Below are positions 8,726-16,173 of a stretch of 64,000 nucleotides of DNA, one piece after another. Within the stretch, counting starts at the first letter, position 1. Each line of letters begins with the position of its first letter. Below the pieces are notes generated by a model. The model ran no database searches. It saw only the letters and a list, made by a program, of their open reading frames with translations, and was not told the origin of the DNA. Source of the DNA: CALVNN01 sp964393975 (GTDB lineage Bacteria; Bacillota; Clostridia; Christensenellales; UBA1242); NCBI GenBank assembly GCA_964393975.1, contig CAYMVO010000001.1:62001-126000 (forward strand). Reading direction: 5' to 3'. Both the position numbers and the translations under genes were made by a program.

Positions 8726-9107
8726 AATAAAAAAGAAGTTGATAAATATTTTGCTTATATTTATGACTGTGACGTAGAAGAACCTATTGGTGAGGTGTAT
8801 TATTATTTAGATAACAACATCCATAGTATGGGAATCTTAATACAAAATAAATATCGCGGTAAAGGTTATTTTTACTTAGCCCTTTTAGAATTAGAAAAGA
8901 TAGCTTTTGAAAAAAATGGTATTAACGAGTTGTCTGATATTTTTGCACTTTGATAGAACGAGTGCAATTAAAGCATTTAAAAAAGCTGGATTTATTCATA
9001 CTGATTTAGAATATAAGGTATCAGTCTTTGACAAAAAAAGTATCGCTAAACAATTATTAATCACTAAAGAAATGTATTTTAGTAAAAAAGAGAGTGATCA
9101 AAAATAG
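8726..9107 (+). pseudogene. Frameshifted GNAT-family N-acetyltransferase remnant
   Basis: One frame (8726-8953) encodes a GNAT core: DCDVEEPIGEVYYYL, then the acetyl-CoA loop pattern IQNKYRGKGYFYLALLELE. It stops at TGA after SDIFAL. The following residues continue in a different frame as HFDRTSAIKAFKKAGFIH, the usual end of motif B, and run to 9107. No start codon with an RBS is visible, and upstream frames are closed by stops at 8723. This is a decayed gene with at least one indel near 8940-8950. Confidence 0.75.
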
Positions 9108-9175
9108 TGAATTTTTCATATTGAAATCTTTAATTATTTTCATAATAGCACATCACTCATTCTTATCAATAACAT

Positions 9176-9203
9176 ACAAAAAAATCAACTATTACTAGTT
9201 GAT
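9176..9203 (-). terminator. Terminator of tRNA-Thr (leftward)
   Basis: Stem 9184-9191 with 9196-9203; on the minus strand it is followed by about eight T. It lies 44 nt beyond the tRNA 3' end. Confidence 0.7.
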
Positions 9204-9209
9204 GGACTT

Positions 9210-9244
9210 AATCGTTAATCTCGTATAGATGTAACGATTTTTTT
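9210..9244 (+). terminator. Rightward terminator after the GNAT remnant
   Basis: Stem AATCGTTA (9210-9217) with TAACGATT (9232-9239) and a T run to 9244, on the plus strand. It closes the rightward transcript, facing the tRNA-Thr transcript. Confidence 0.75.
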
Positions 9245-9246
9245 AG

Positions 9247-9322
9247 TGGAGCTAATGGGGGGATTCGAACCCCCGACCTATTGATTACGAATCAATTGCT
9301 CTACCGACTGAGCCACATTAGC
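9247..9322 (-). tRNA. tRNA-Thr (anticodon CGT)
   Basis: Read on the minus strand: acceptor GCTAATG pairs with CATTAGC, the D-loop contains AGTCGGTA, the anticodon stem ATTGA/TCAAT closes loop TTCGTAA with anticodon CGT, and the T-arm is GGGGGTTCGAATCCCCC. CCA is encoded (9247-9249). It decodes ACG threonine codons. It lies 43 nt downstream of lexA with no clear promoter or terminator between them, so it may be partly co-transcribed with lexA. Confidence 0.95.
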
Positions 9323-9365
9323 ATATAGAGTGCAAAATTGCACCTAAATTTTTATTTATCATATA

Positions 9366-10067
9366 TTAGTAATTTCTTAATAAACCAATAACTTTACCTA
9401 CTATTTGAACATCGCGACTGATAATTGGCTCCATAGTATCGTTTTCAGGTTGGAGTCTGACATAATCTTTCTCTTTAAAGAACCTCTTGACAGTAGCGCA
9501 ATCTTCTATCATGGCCACTACAATATCTCCGTTATTAGCGGTCTGTTGAGGCTGTACAACAATCCTATCGCCATCCAAAATCCCTGCGTTAATCATACTC
9601 TCGCCACAAACATTTAGAATAAATATATTATCTCTTCCAAACATATTATATGGTATTTTATATGTCTCTGTGATATTTTGCTCAGCCAAGACTGGCTCGC
9701 CAGCGGTTATCATACCTACAACAGGGACACTGACATAATCTGACCAATCAACACTCTCATTTGGAACAAGTGAATTGACATCACACTTTTTACTAGTAAT
9801 TATCTTTTTAACAACGCTAGAAGAAACATCTAGTTTTTCACCCCAAACATTCTTATCCGTCTCTATCTCAAAAGCACGATTTTTAGAAGGTTGTTTTTTC
9901 AACAATCCTTTTTTCTCCAACAAAGTCAAATAATAGGTAATTGTACTAGTAGATTGCACTTTAGAGGCACGAGCCATCTCACGTTGTGAGGGGTAGTAGG
10001 AGTGCTTGTCATAATATTCATATATATATTCTAACAAATTGTATAAATTTCTCTCGGTTTTCTTCAT
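9366..10067 (-). CDS. lexA: LexA repressor, SOS regulator
   Basis: 233 residues: winged helix-turn-helix at 1-70 (YPSQREMARASKVQSTSTITYYL), a linker about 40 residues long, and a S24 self-cleaving domain. The cleavage site is Ala122-Gly123 (MITAGEP), with the catalytic Ser157 (CGESM) and Lys194 (ATVKRFF) both present, so RecA-stimulated self-cleavage should work. The linker is longer than in B. subtilis LexA. The start has only a weak SD (GGTGA) and lies about 9 nt from the predicted transcription start. A palindrome inside its promoter is a likely autoregulatory operator. Confidence 0.94.
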   Translation of the reverse strand: MKKTERNLYNLLEYIYEYYDKHSYYPSQREMARASKVQSTSTITYYLTLLEKKGLLKKQPSKNRAFEIETDKNVWGEKLDVSSSVVKKIITSKKCDVNSLVPNESVDWSDYVSVPVVGMITAGEPVLAEQNITETYKIPYNMFGRDNIFILNVCGESMINAGILDGDRIVVQPQQTANNGDIVVAMIEDCATVKRFFKEKDYVRLQPENDTMEPIISRDVQIVGKVIGLLRNY

Positions 10068-10082
10068 CTAATCACCATGGCT

Positions 10083-10111
10083 ATTGTAACAAATTATTTA
10101 CAATTTGTCAA
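10083..10111 (-). promoter_or_regulatory. lexA promoter with embedded palindrome (candidate LexA operator)
   Basis: On the minus strand TTGACA (10106-10111) and TACAAT (10083-10088) with a 17-bp spacer. The inverted repeat ACAAATT-N6-AATTTGT (10089-10108) fills the spacer and overlaps the -35 box, so a bound dimer would block RNA polymerase. The -35 box abuts the stop codon of the recombinase gene. The arms do not match the GAAC/GTTC SOS box of B. subtilis. Confidence 0.7.
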
Positions 10112-11143
10112 TCAATCTTTTAAAGTTACTTTATCCACAACACTTTTTTTTATGTCTTCATCAATATGTGCATAGTGTTTTCTAGTCGTATTTACATCCT
10201 TATGACCTAAAACCTCTGCCACTATATAAATATCCTTTGTCGCTCTATAAAGGTTTGTACCATAAGTACTACGTAATTTGTGAGGCGTGATATTCTTAAG
10301 AGGTACGGCAAGGAATGCGTATTTTTTCACGATATTTTCTACCGCACGCACGCTTATACGCTTTTTTTGCTGAGATAAAAACAATGCTGGGATATCCATT
10401 GTGCCGTTTTTCTCACGTTCATCTAAGTATTCTAGCAAAGGATATAAGGCATCATCACCAAAATAAAGAATAGATGTATTGCCACCTTTTCGCGTTACTT
10501 TAAAGGCGTTGTTTTCAAAATCAATATCTTCTATATTTAACCCAACACATTCACTAATACGGATGCCAGTCGTTAAAAATAAGGAAAGCATTGCCAAATC
10601 ACGCTTTCTTGTCTTTGCATTAAAAGCTTTTTGGCGTTTTGTGAGACCATATCCATTTTCTACGACATCAAAAAGGTCATTAACTTCTTGTCTATCCATT
10701 TTTGTTATAGGTTTTTCGTGTAATTTTGGCATATCAATCTTTTCTGATATGTTTTTTGAAATCAAATCTTTTTTAAATAGATAGGAGAGTAGAGTCTTGA
10801 TACTTGATAGTTTTCTTGCTTTACTATTGAGTCCATTATGGTTTTCTTTCCCATCTTTTTCATAACTAGTCAAAAAATGTAAAAAGCGTTCAACATCCTG
10901 CGACTCTAACCTTTCCATATCTTCTAGTGTTATGGTCTTTTGGTCTAAATATTTTGCACATTCAGTGACTAAATAATGGAAAAATGTCCTTAAATCATAC
11001 GCGTAATTTAGTCTAGTCAAAGAAGATGTGCGGTTTTCTAAAGACACGAAATAATCTAAACAAAAATCTGGAAGTTCTTTGAGTAAATTTTTTATTTTTT
11101 CTATGTTTGTTTTTTCTCTATCTCGGTAAAAATTTTCTTTCAT
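10112..11143 (-). CDS. Tyrosine recombinase (XerC/D-like)
   Basis: 343 residues: SAM-like N-terminal core-binding domain (about 25-125) and C-terminal catalytic domain with the full set Arg195 (GIRISE), Lys219, His288 and Arg291 (HKLR), His314 (LGHKD), and nucleophile Tyr324 (RKHYAH). Length and gene context next to lexA suggest a housekeeping Xer-type recombinase for chromosome-dimer resolution rather than a phage integrase; no attachment site or phage gene is near. There is no SD before the ATG and the -10 box ends 6 nt upstream, implying a leaderless mRNA. Confidence 0.88.
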   Translation of the reverse strand: MKENFYRDREKTNIEKIKNLLKELPDFCLDYFVSLENRTSSLTRLNYAYDLRTFFHYLVTECAKYLDQKTITLEDMERLESQDVERFLHFLTSYEKDGKENHNGLNSKARKLSSIKTLLSYLFKKDLISKNISEKIDMPKLHEKPITKMDRQEVNDLFDVVENGYGLTKRQKAFNAKTRKRDLAMLSLFLTTGIRISECVGLNIEDIDFENNAFKVTRKGGNTSILYFGDDALYPLLEYLDEREKNGTMDIPALFLSQQKKRISVRAVENIVKKYAFLAVPLKNITPHKLRSTYGTNLYRATKDIYIVAEVLGHKDVNTTRKHYAHIDEDIKKSVVDKVTLKD

Positions 11144-11149
11144 ATAGTT

Positions 11150-11178
11150 ATTTTATCATAAACTTAAAAGTATTTCAA
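11150..11178 (-). promoter_or_regulatory. Promoter of the tyrosine recombinase gene, leaderless arrangement
   Basis: Minus strand: TTGAAA (11173-11178), 17-bp spacer, TAAAAT (11150-11155), then six bases and the ATG (11143). Transcription should start at or next to the A of the ATG. Confidence 0.65.
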
Positions 11179-11185
11179 TTAATAT

Positions 11186-11214
11186 TTGATTTTAATTTTA
11201 ATTTATGTTACAAT
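11186..11214 (+). promoter_or_regulatory. Promoter of the NTase-fold gene
   Basis: TTGATT (11186-11191), spacer 17, TACAAT (11209-11214). Divergent from the recombinase promoter with only 8 bp between the two -35 boxes. The SD begins about at the predicted +1, so the leader is near minimal. Confidence 0.75.
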
Positions 11215-11229
11215 AAAATAGGAGGGCGT

Positions 11230-12081
11230 ATGAAATATACTGATAATAATTTATTAAATTATACATCTTATTACGAGCTAGAAAATTTTAAAGAACAAAT
11301 CAATCAAGTTTTAGGTATCGCACATCAAACTTTAACTACTATTTCTCAAAATATGCATATAGATTTAGTCTCAAAAACTGATTTTTTATATTTTGGATCT
11401 ATAATTACAAATAACAATATAGCACCTAGCGATCCGATTGATTTATTAATTAAGATTAACAACCCGTTTTTAATTGATGTAAATAATGAGTATTTACACA
11501 CTAAAAGTCGTAAAAAAAGAGCAAAATTATTATCAACCGATACTATCTTGCAAATTTTATCAACTTCATTTTATCAGGCATTGACACCTGTAAGTAAAGT
11601 CAGTCTAAATGGCTCAAGCCTTTTAATTGACTCATTAGGTGAATTAGGGAAAAACTACCGAATTTTTGTCGTTGCTTCAGAAAATAATGAAAGCGGGGAG
11701 TGCTATGGTATAAACTCAGTTCAAAAATTTATTTATAAGTACAATATTGAGACCGCAATAAGTAACTTCAATCAAAAAAATGAAGATACAAATGGCAATT
11801 TCAGTGATGTAATAAATATGATAAAAAGTATATCAAATGATGTGAACGCCCATTTAAATGAATTTGCAATAGAATCACTTATTTATAATGTGCCAAACAA
11901 ATTTTTTGAAGGGGAGCCAAATATACAATTATTAAAGGTGCTAAATTATATAAAATTATCTAATTACGATAAATTTACTTCAATAGATGAAAATGGTGAT
12001 ATAAAGACCAATGGTTTTATTGATACAAGTCTATTAGAACTAAAAAAATTTATTGAGCAAATTTCTTACGCATTGCAATAA
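11230..12081 (+). CDS. Nucleotidyltransferase-fold protein with a degenerate metal site
   Basis: 283 residues from the ATG at 11230 (GGAGGG 4 nt upstream). A Gly56-Ser57 pair (YFGSII) is followed by PSDPIDLLIKI, where Asp68 and Asp71 stand three apart instead of the usual D-x-D of CD-NTases and related nucleotidyltransferases. Late in the protein the helix FAIESLIYNVPNKFF matches the C-terminal helix seen in that group. The fold assignment is by pattern; the metal site looks altered, so it may be inactive or specialised. It is followed by a broken CYTH gene. Confidence 0.5.
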   Translation: MKYTDNNLLNYTSYYELENFKEQINQVLGIAHQTLTTISQNMHIDLVSKTDFLYFGSIITNNNIAPSDPIDLLIKINNPFLIDVNNEYLHTKSRKKRAKLLSTDTILQILSTSFYQALTPVSKVSLNGSSLLIDSLGELGKNYRIFVVASENNESGECYGINSVQKFIYKYNIETAISNFNQKNEDTNGNFSDVINMIKSISNDVNAHLNEFAIESLIYNVPNKFFEGEPNIQLLKVLNYIKLSNYDKFTSIDENGDIKTNGFIDTSLLELKKFIEQISYALQ

Positions 12082-12138
12082 ATATTTACATTTGATATTA
12101 ATGCATTTAAAATTTTTCGTTTGCAAAATCATATAAAA

Positions 12139-12626
12139 ATGGAATATGAATACAGTTTTCAAGTAAAATCTTTAGGACCATATATTGAATATTGCGAAAA
12201 AAACGGCTACACAAAGACAAAAGATGTTGAGCAGAATGGAAAAGAGTTTAAAGGACCAATTAAAACCGTTGCTAGAATAAAAATTCAAAAATCTTCCAAT
12301 AATCAAATTAAAAAAATATTAGATTTTAAAGAAAATGACGATAGCGCAGTTTTAGTAAAAAATAGAAGAGATTTATTACCTCTTGAATTTGAAGATGAAG
12401 ATATGCGGTTATGTCTATATTAGAATTTTTAGGTTATGTAGTACCAAATGGCGAATATACAAGGACTAGAATCGTTTATGAAAAAAATCAAGTAAAATTT
12501 GAAATGGATTTTTATCACGAGTCCAAAAACAAGGTAATGGCAATAGAGGGTGAAAAAGAGCAGGTTGACCTAGTTTATGAAGAAATAAAACAAATTGAGC
12601 TAAAAAATGGAGAACTTAAGTTTTAA
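12139..12626 (+). pseudogene. CYTH-domain protein disrupted by a frameshift
   Basis: The first frame (12139-12423) gives MEYEYSFQVKSLGPYIEYC, with the paired-charge strands ARIKIQK and KKILDFKEN of a CYTH (class IV cyclase/thiamine-triphosphatase-like) tunnel, and stops after EFEDEDMRLCLY. The second frame (to 12626) continues SILEFLGYVV, KFEMDFYH and MAIEGEKEQVD, the second half of the tunnel. Restoring one base near 12403-12406 would join the halves. Either a recent inactivating deletion or a sequencing error. Substrate unknown. Confidence 0.75.
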
Positions 12627-12656
12627 CTATAAAGAAATATAGTTAGTTTTTCTCGC
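12625..12656 (+). terminator. Terminator after the CYTH gene
   Basis: Stem AACTATA (12625-12631) with TATAGTT (12638-12644), then a T-rich tail; it overlaps the CYTH stop codon. Confidence 0.65.
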
Positions 12657-12955
12657 AAACTTTTACCATTATTATCATTAAATAAAATAGCTATTTATAT
12701 TTAACGCTTTTTATTCCAATAAATTTTTGATTTAAATTCTTATCATTCCCTTAAATCCATATCTATATGATTATCTTGTGTTAGTTTTTTGATTATTTAT
12801 GCGTAAAAGCTGTATTTTACGCATAAATTTTTTAAGTTTATTTGTTGATGCGCCAACATACTTTTACCACTTTTTACGCAAACTACCCTACTCCATTGTA
12901 TTCACATTGTAAATAAGTTTGTAGGTGCTCTTTATCAAACGACTTAATAAATCTA
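12657..12955. other. Non-coding gap
   Basis: No credible gene on either strand. It is very AT-rich and contains one strong hairpin-plus-T-run at 12798-12833 in rightward orientation. Short open frames here lack an RBS and family features. Confidence 0.7.
12798..12833 (+). terminator. Strong rightward terminator with no gene in front of it
   Basis: Perfect 11-bp stem (12798-12808 with 12815-12825), 6-nt loop, then A-A and six T. It lies 170 nt beyond the CYTH stop, after another terminator. It could be a backup or the end of a small RNA. Confidence 0.75.
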
Positions 12956-13612
12956 TCACTTTATTCTATATAATTGTAGCAAAAAATCATAATTATACAA
13001 TTCATTTCTTAGCGCCTTGTAATTCGGTAACACTCTACTCACCTCCGCCCAAAAAGCAGGCGAATGATTCATTTGTTTTAAATGAGATAATTCATGTATT
13101 AAAACATAATCTATAAATCGATGTTCAAGCATTATTACTCTAAAGTTTACTTTTACTACTCTAGTGGAGCTACAACTCCCCCAACGAACTTTGGAATTAT
13201 CTATCCTAAACTCAAAATTATCTATTTTAACAACATTAGCGAGTTCCATAATGCGTTTATGCAATATGTCATTAGCAATATTTTTTAAATATTTTATTAG
13301 GTTTTTCTCATCTTTTACAATTAATTCGTAATCTGTTAAAACAGGTTTCTTATATTGAAGATTGTATTTTAAATCAAAAATCCTACCTAAAATTGATATC
13401 TTTTTGTATGTAATTAAGTCGCTATACGCCTTGTTTCGAGCTAAAATTTTACATTTATGTTTCATTATCCAATCTTCCCTAGAGGAAACAAAACGCTCCA
13501 CTGCATCTTGCTTTAAATTTTGCGGTATTTTTAGCACCACTTCCCCATTTTGCTCAATTTGTATACTCATTCTTTTAGTTTTTGTATATATAATTCTGTC
13601 GATGTTTTTCAA
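12956..13612 (-). CDS. YgjP/DUF45-family metallopeptidase
   Basis: 218 residues. The zinc motif HELSH (His173, Glu174, His177) followed by His183 (MNHSPAFW) is the YgjP-like M48-related pattern, preceded by KVRWGSCSS. The start is a TTG at 13612 with AAAGGAG 7 nt upstream; no ATG fits. Family members are cytosolic; the substrate is unknown, although they often accompany restriction or mobile genes. An extended -10 (TGTTATAAT, 13633-13641 on the minus strand) lies upstream, divergent from the PadR promoter. Confidence 0.88.
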   Translation of the reverse strand: MKNIDRIIYTKTKRMSIQIEQNGEVVLKIPQNLKQDAVERFVSSREDWIMKHKCKILARNKAYSDLITYKKISILGRIFDLKYNLQYKKPVLTDYELIVKDEKNLIKYLKNIANDILHKRIMELANVVKIDNFEFRIDNSKVRWGSCSSTRVVKVNFRVIMLEHRFIDYVLIHELSHLKQMNHSPAFWAEVSRVLPNYKALRNELYNYDFLLQLYRIK

Positions 13613-13659
13613 ATTTTTACTCCTTTGATAACATTATAACACATTTTTAACATATATTA

Positions 13660-13688
13660 TTGACTTTTTCAATAAAAAATTGTACAAT
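13660..13688 (+). promoter_or_regulatory. Promoter of the PadR fusion - ABC transporter operon
   Basis: TTGACT (13660-13665), spacer 17, TACAAT (13683-13688). Alternating AT sequence just downstream (13688-13700) would suit a PadR-type operator. A hairpin 13710-13717/13741-13748 followed by T-rich sequence lies in the leader. Confidence 0.75.
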
Positions 13689-13797
13689 ATATATAATATA
13701 TTTTCAAATAAAGAGTTTTTAAATGATTATTTTAAAGCATAACTCTTTTTCTTAGCCATTTATGACTTCACTAATTATTCAAAAAAGGGGGTTTCTT

Positions 13798-15210
13798 ATG
13801 AGTAATTTTACAAATTCAAATTTGTCTGATTTAATCTTATATATTCTAAAACAACGAGCAAAGTTTGGAAACGAAATTACAAGTGAAATCGCCAAATTAA
13901 CAAACGGGGCTTTGGAAGTAAAGCAAACCACGCTTTATGGGACACTGAAAAAACTCGAACAACGAAAGCTCATAACTTCCTATTGGGAAGATAGTTCTAT
14001 CGGTGGCAAAAGACACTATTATCTTTTGACTGATTTAGGTATGCAAGAACTAAAAAACATACACTTTGAAAAGCCTGAAAAAACGCAAATCACGCAAGCT
14101 TTAGAGCCTTTTGAGCCTAATAGTACACAAAATGAAACGTTTTGGCATAGGAAAAACGAATTTGAGACAACAATGAAAAATGCTGTTTCAGATACACCAA
14201 TGCTAGATAGATTGGAGACACAAAAGCAAAGCACCACTTCTTCACTAATCTACCAAACTAGCAATAATGAAAAAACATTTGAAAACGGACAAAACTCTTT
14301 TACTGACAATGAAAAACTAAGCGACTCATTTAAATTTAAACATTTTGAAAATAAAAACGAAGAAAATTCAGACACTAGTTTAAAACAAGATATTATTAGT
14401 AAAACGACATCGGATAGCGCTGTTTTTATACCAAACTCACTTAGAACAGATACAAATGATATAATTACAAATACAATCAATAAAGAGCGTTCAGTAGAAA
14501 TGAGTAATACGGAGGTAGACTATCGAAATATTTTGGGTGAATTATATGTTCCCGAAGATAATTTAACACAAACTGATAATGACAACGATAAACCGCTAAC
14601 CGAATCAGTTTGTACACCTCCCATCATAAATACCGATTTTGAGTTTGAATGCCAAAGTCAACCGCAAATGCAAAAAGTCATTCATTCTTTTACAGTCAAA
14701 AATCAAAGTTTTGAAAATTTTGGCATAAAAGTAAAAAAACACAGTAAAGTATCTAAGCTAGATACAACATCTGATAAATATTTAAAAAGAAACAAATTAA
14801 ACTTATGCGTGAGTGCTGTATCCTACATAATTTTATGTTTGCTACTAACAACTTCGTACTTAATTATAAAAGGAGCTGTTTCAAGCGATTTTAATTATTT
14901 ATTTACGCTAGTTATTATTGGTTTTTGTGGGCTTGTTTATCCGTTATTTTATCTGATTTTATATATAGCAAACCCACATAAAAAAGTGAAAAATGAATTT
15001 AAATTTAAGCAAGAATTTTTAGTAACATTACTAGTCACCGGTATATTTATAGTGTTTGTGATCGCTATCAACTTTTTAGCAGGTATGAACAATCTCAATC
15101 AAATACATTTTTTGTATTATTGGTTGATCCCACTATTGCTATCAGTTGTTGTGGCACTAATGCCTTGTATAAAAAAATTGCTTATTTTAACAAAAAAGTT
15201 TAATGCTTAA
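13798..15210 (+). CDS. PadR-type regulator fused to a four-helix membrane domain
   Basis: 470 residues from the ATG at 13798 (AAGGGGG upstream; an earlier in-frame ATG at 13762 has no SD). Residues 10-85 are a PadR winged helix (LILYILKQRAKFGNEI, then TTLYGTLKKLEQRKLI, GGKRHYYLLTDLG). Residues 90-335 are a polar Ser/Thr/Asn/Glu-rich linker without predicted structure. Residues 340-465 contain four membrane helices. PadR proteins are normally soluble and about 110-180 residues long. The gene leads an ABC-transporter operon, so it is probably a membrane-anchored local repressor. Ligand unknown. Confidence 0.8.
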   Translation: MSNFTNSNLSDLILYILKQRAKFGNEITSEIAKLTNGALEVKQTTLYGTLKKLEQRKLITSYWEDSSIGGKRHYYLLTDLGMQELKNIHFEKPEKTQITQALEPFEPNSTQNETFWHRKNEFETTMKNAVSDTPMLDRLETQKQSTTSSLIYQTSNNEKTFENGQNSFTDNEKLSDSFKFKHFENKNEENSDTSLKQDIISKTTSDSAVFIPNSLRTDTNDIITNTINKERSVEMSNTEVDYRNILGELYVPEDNLTQTDNDNDKPLTESVCTPPIINTDFEFECQSQPQMQKVIHSFTVKNQSFENFGIKVKKHSKVSKLDTTSDKYLKRNKLNLCVSAVSYIILCLLLTTSYLIIKGAVSSDFNYLFTLVIIGFCGLVYPLFYLILYIANPHKKVKNEFKFKQEFLVTLLVTGIFIVFVIAINFLAGMNNLNQIHFLYYWLIPLLLSVVVALMPCIKKLLILTKKFNA

Positions 15211-15221
15211 GGAGAATTATC

Positions 15222-16157
15222 TTGACTACTAAAATATTAGAAGTTAAAAATTTAACAAAAATTTATAAAAATCGTGTTGCAGTGGACGATGTATCTTTTG
15301 ATGTGTACGAAGGTGAAATCTTTGGTTTCTTGGGACCTAATGGCGCAGGTAAAAGTACTACAATCAAAATGATAACTGGTTTGGCAACTATTACAAATGG
15401 TGATGTTTATGTTTGTGGATATTCTATAAAAAGAGACTTCGAACTAGCAATACGACAAGTTGGCGGTATCATTGAAAATCCAGAAATGTATAGCTATATG
15501 TCTGGATGGGACAATCTTAAGTTTTTCGCAAACCTATATAACGGCATATCTAACGAACGTATTCACGAGGTCGTAAAACTAGTCGGACTAGAAAATCGTA
15601 TCAAAGATAAATTTAAAAATTACTCGCTTGGTATGAAACAGAGATTAGGTATTGCGCAATCACTACTCCACTCACCTAAGATACTTATCCTAGATGAGCC
15701 GACAAACGGACTAGATCCTAGTGGTATACAAGAAATGCGAAGATTTTTAAAACACATTGCGCACAATGAAAAGATTTCCATTTTAATTAGTAGTCACATA
15801 TTAGCTGAAATGGAGCAAATTTGTGACACAATAGCAATTATTGACCACGGAAAGTTGATAGAGATAAAGAACATTGACCAAATACGGAAAGGCATCTTAG
15901 GTGGTCAACGATATTGTATCAAAGTAGACTATCCTAACTATGCAGGTAAATTAATTTATAATAACTTTGATATTGAAGTTGAATTAGCGGGGAACAATAT
16001 TATTTTACCTTGTGAAGAAGTACTAATACCTAACATTTTAAAAGTACTCATCAAAAATAATTTATCAATATTTGGTGTAACAACAATCACAAAGACGCTA
16101 GAGGAAGTGTTCTTAGACATTATAAGAGAACGCTCTGGTTCTGTGAGTATTACTTAA
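15222..16157 (+). CDS. ABC transporter ATP-binding protein (BcrA/CcmA-type)
   Basis: 311 residues. The start is TTG at 15222 with AAGGAG 7 nt upstream. Walker [10 protein letters not shown] (about 40), signature [13 protein letters not shown] (about 132), Walker [14 protein letters not shown]-loop and switch His (LISSHIL) are all present. A C-terminal region of about 90 residues is typical of the bacitracin/lantibiotic resistance type. It pairs with the ABC-2 permease 17 bp downstream; the PadR gene ends 12 bp upstream. Likely exports or resists a peptide or lipid-active compound; substrate not deducible. Confidence 0.93.
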   Translation: MTTKILEVKNLTKIYKNRVAVDDVSFDVYEGEIFGFLGPNGAGKSTTIKMITGLATITNGDVYVCGYSIKRDFELAIRQVGGIIENPEMYSYMSGWDNLKFFANLYNGISNERIHEVVKLVGLENRIKDKFKNYSLGMKQRLGIAQSLLHSPKILILDEPTNGLDPSGIQEMRRFLKHIAHNEKISILISSHILAEMEQICDTIAIIDHGKLIEIKNIDQIRKGILGGQRYCIKVDYPNYAGKLIYNNFDIEVELAGNNIILPCEEVLIPNILKVLIKNNLSIFGVTTITKTLEEVFLDIIRERSGSVSIT

Positions 16158-16173
16158 TTATAAGGAGATTTAA

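Noticed and set aside
8907..9107. Independent 66-residue gene
   Set aside because: It is the C-terminal part of the frameshifted GNAT remnant; its internal ATG lies inside the acetyltransferase sequence.
9332..9345. Palindrome GTGCAAAATTGCAC between lexA and tRNA-Thr as a terminator
   Set aside because: No T run follows on the minus strand; it may be a binding site or chance.
10112..11143. Prophage or integrative element integrase next to tRNA-Thr
   Set aside because: No direct repeat of the tRNA 3' end, no phage or conjugation genes, and the neighbours are chromosomal; a housekeeping Xer-type enzyme is more likely.
12925..13116. Rightward small frame
   Set aside because: Antisense to the DUF45 peptidase gene, with no RBS.
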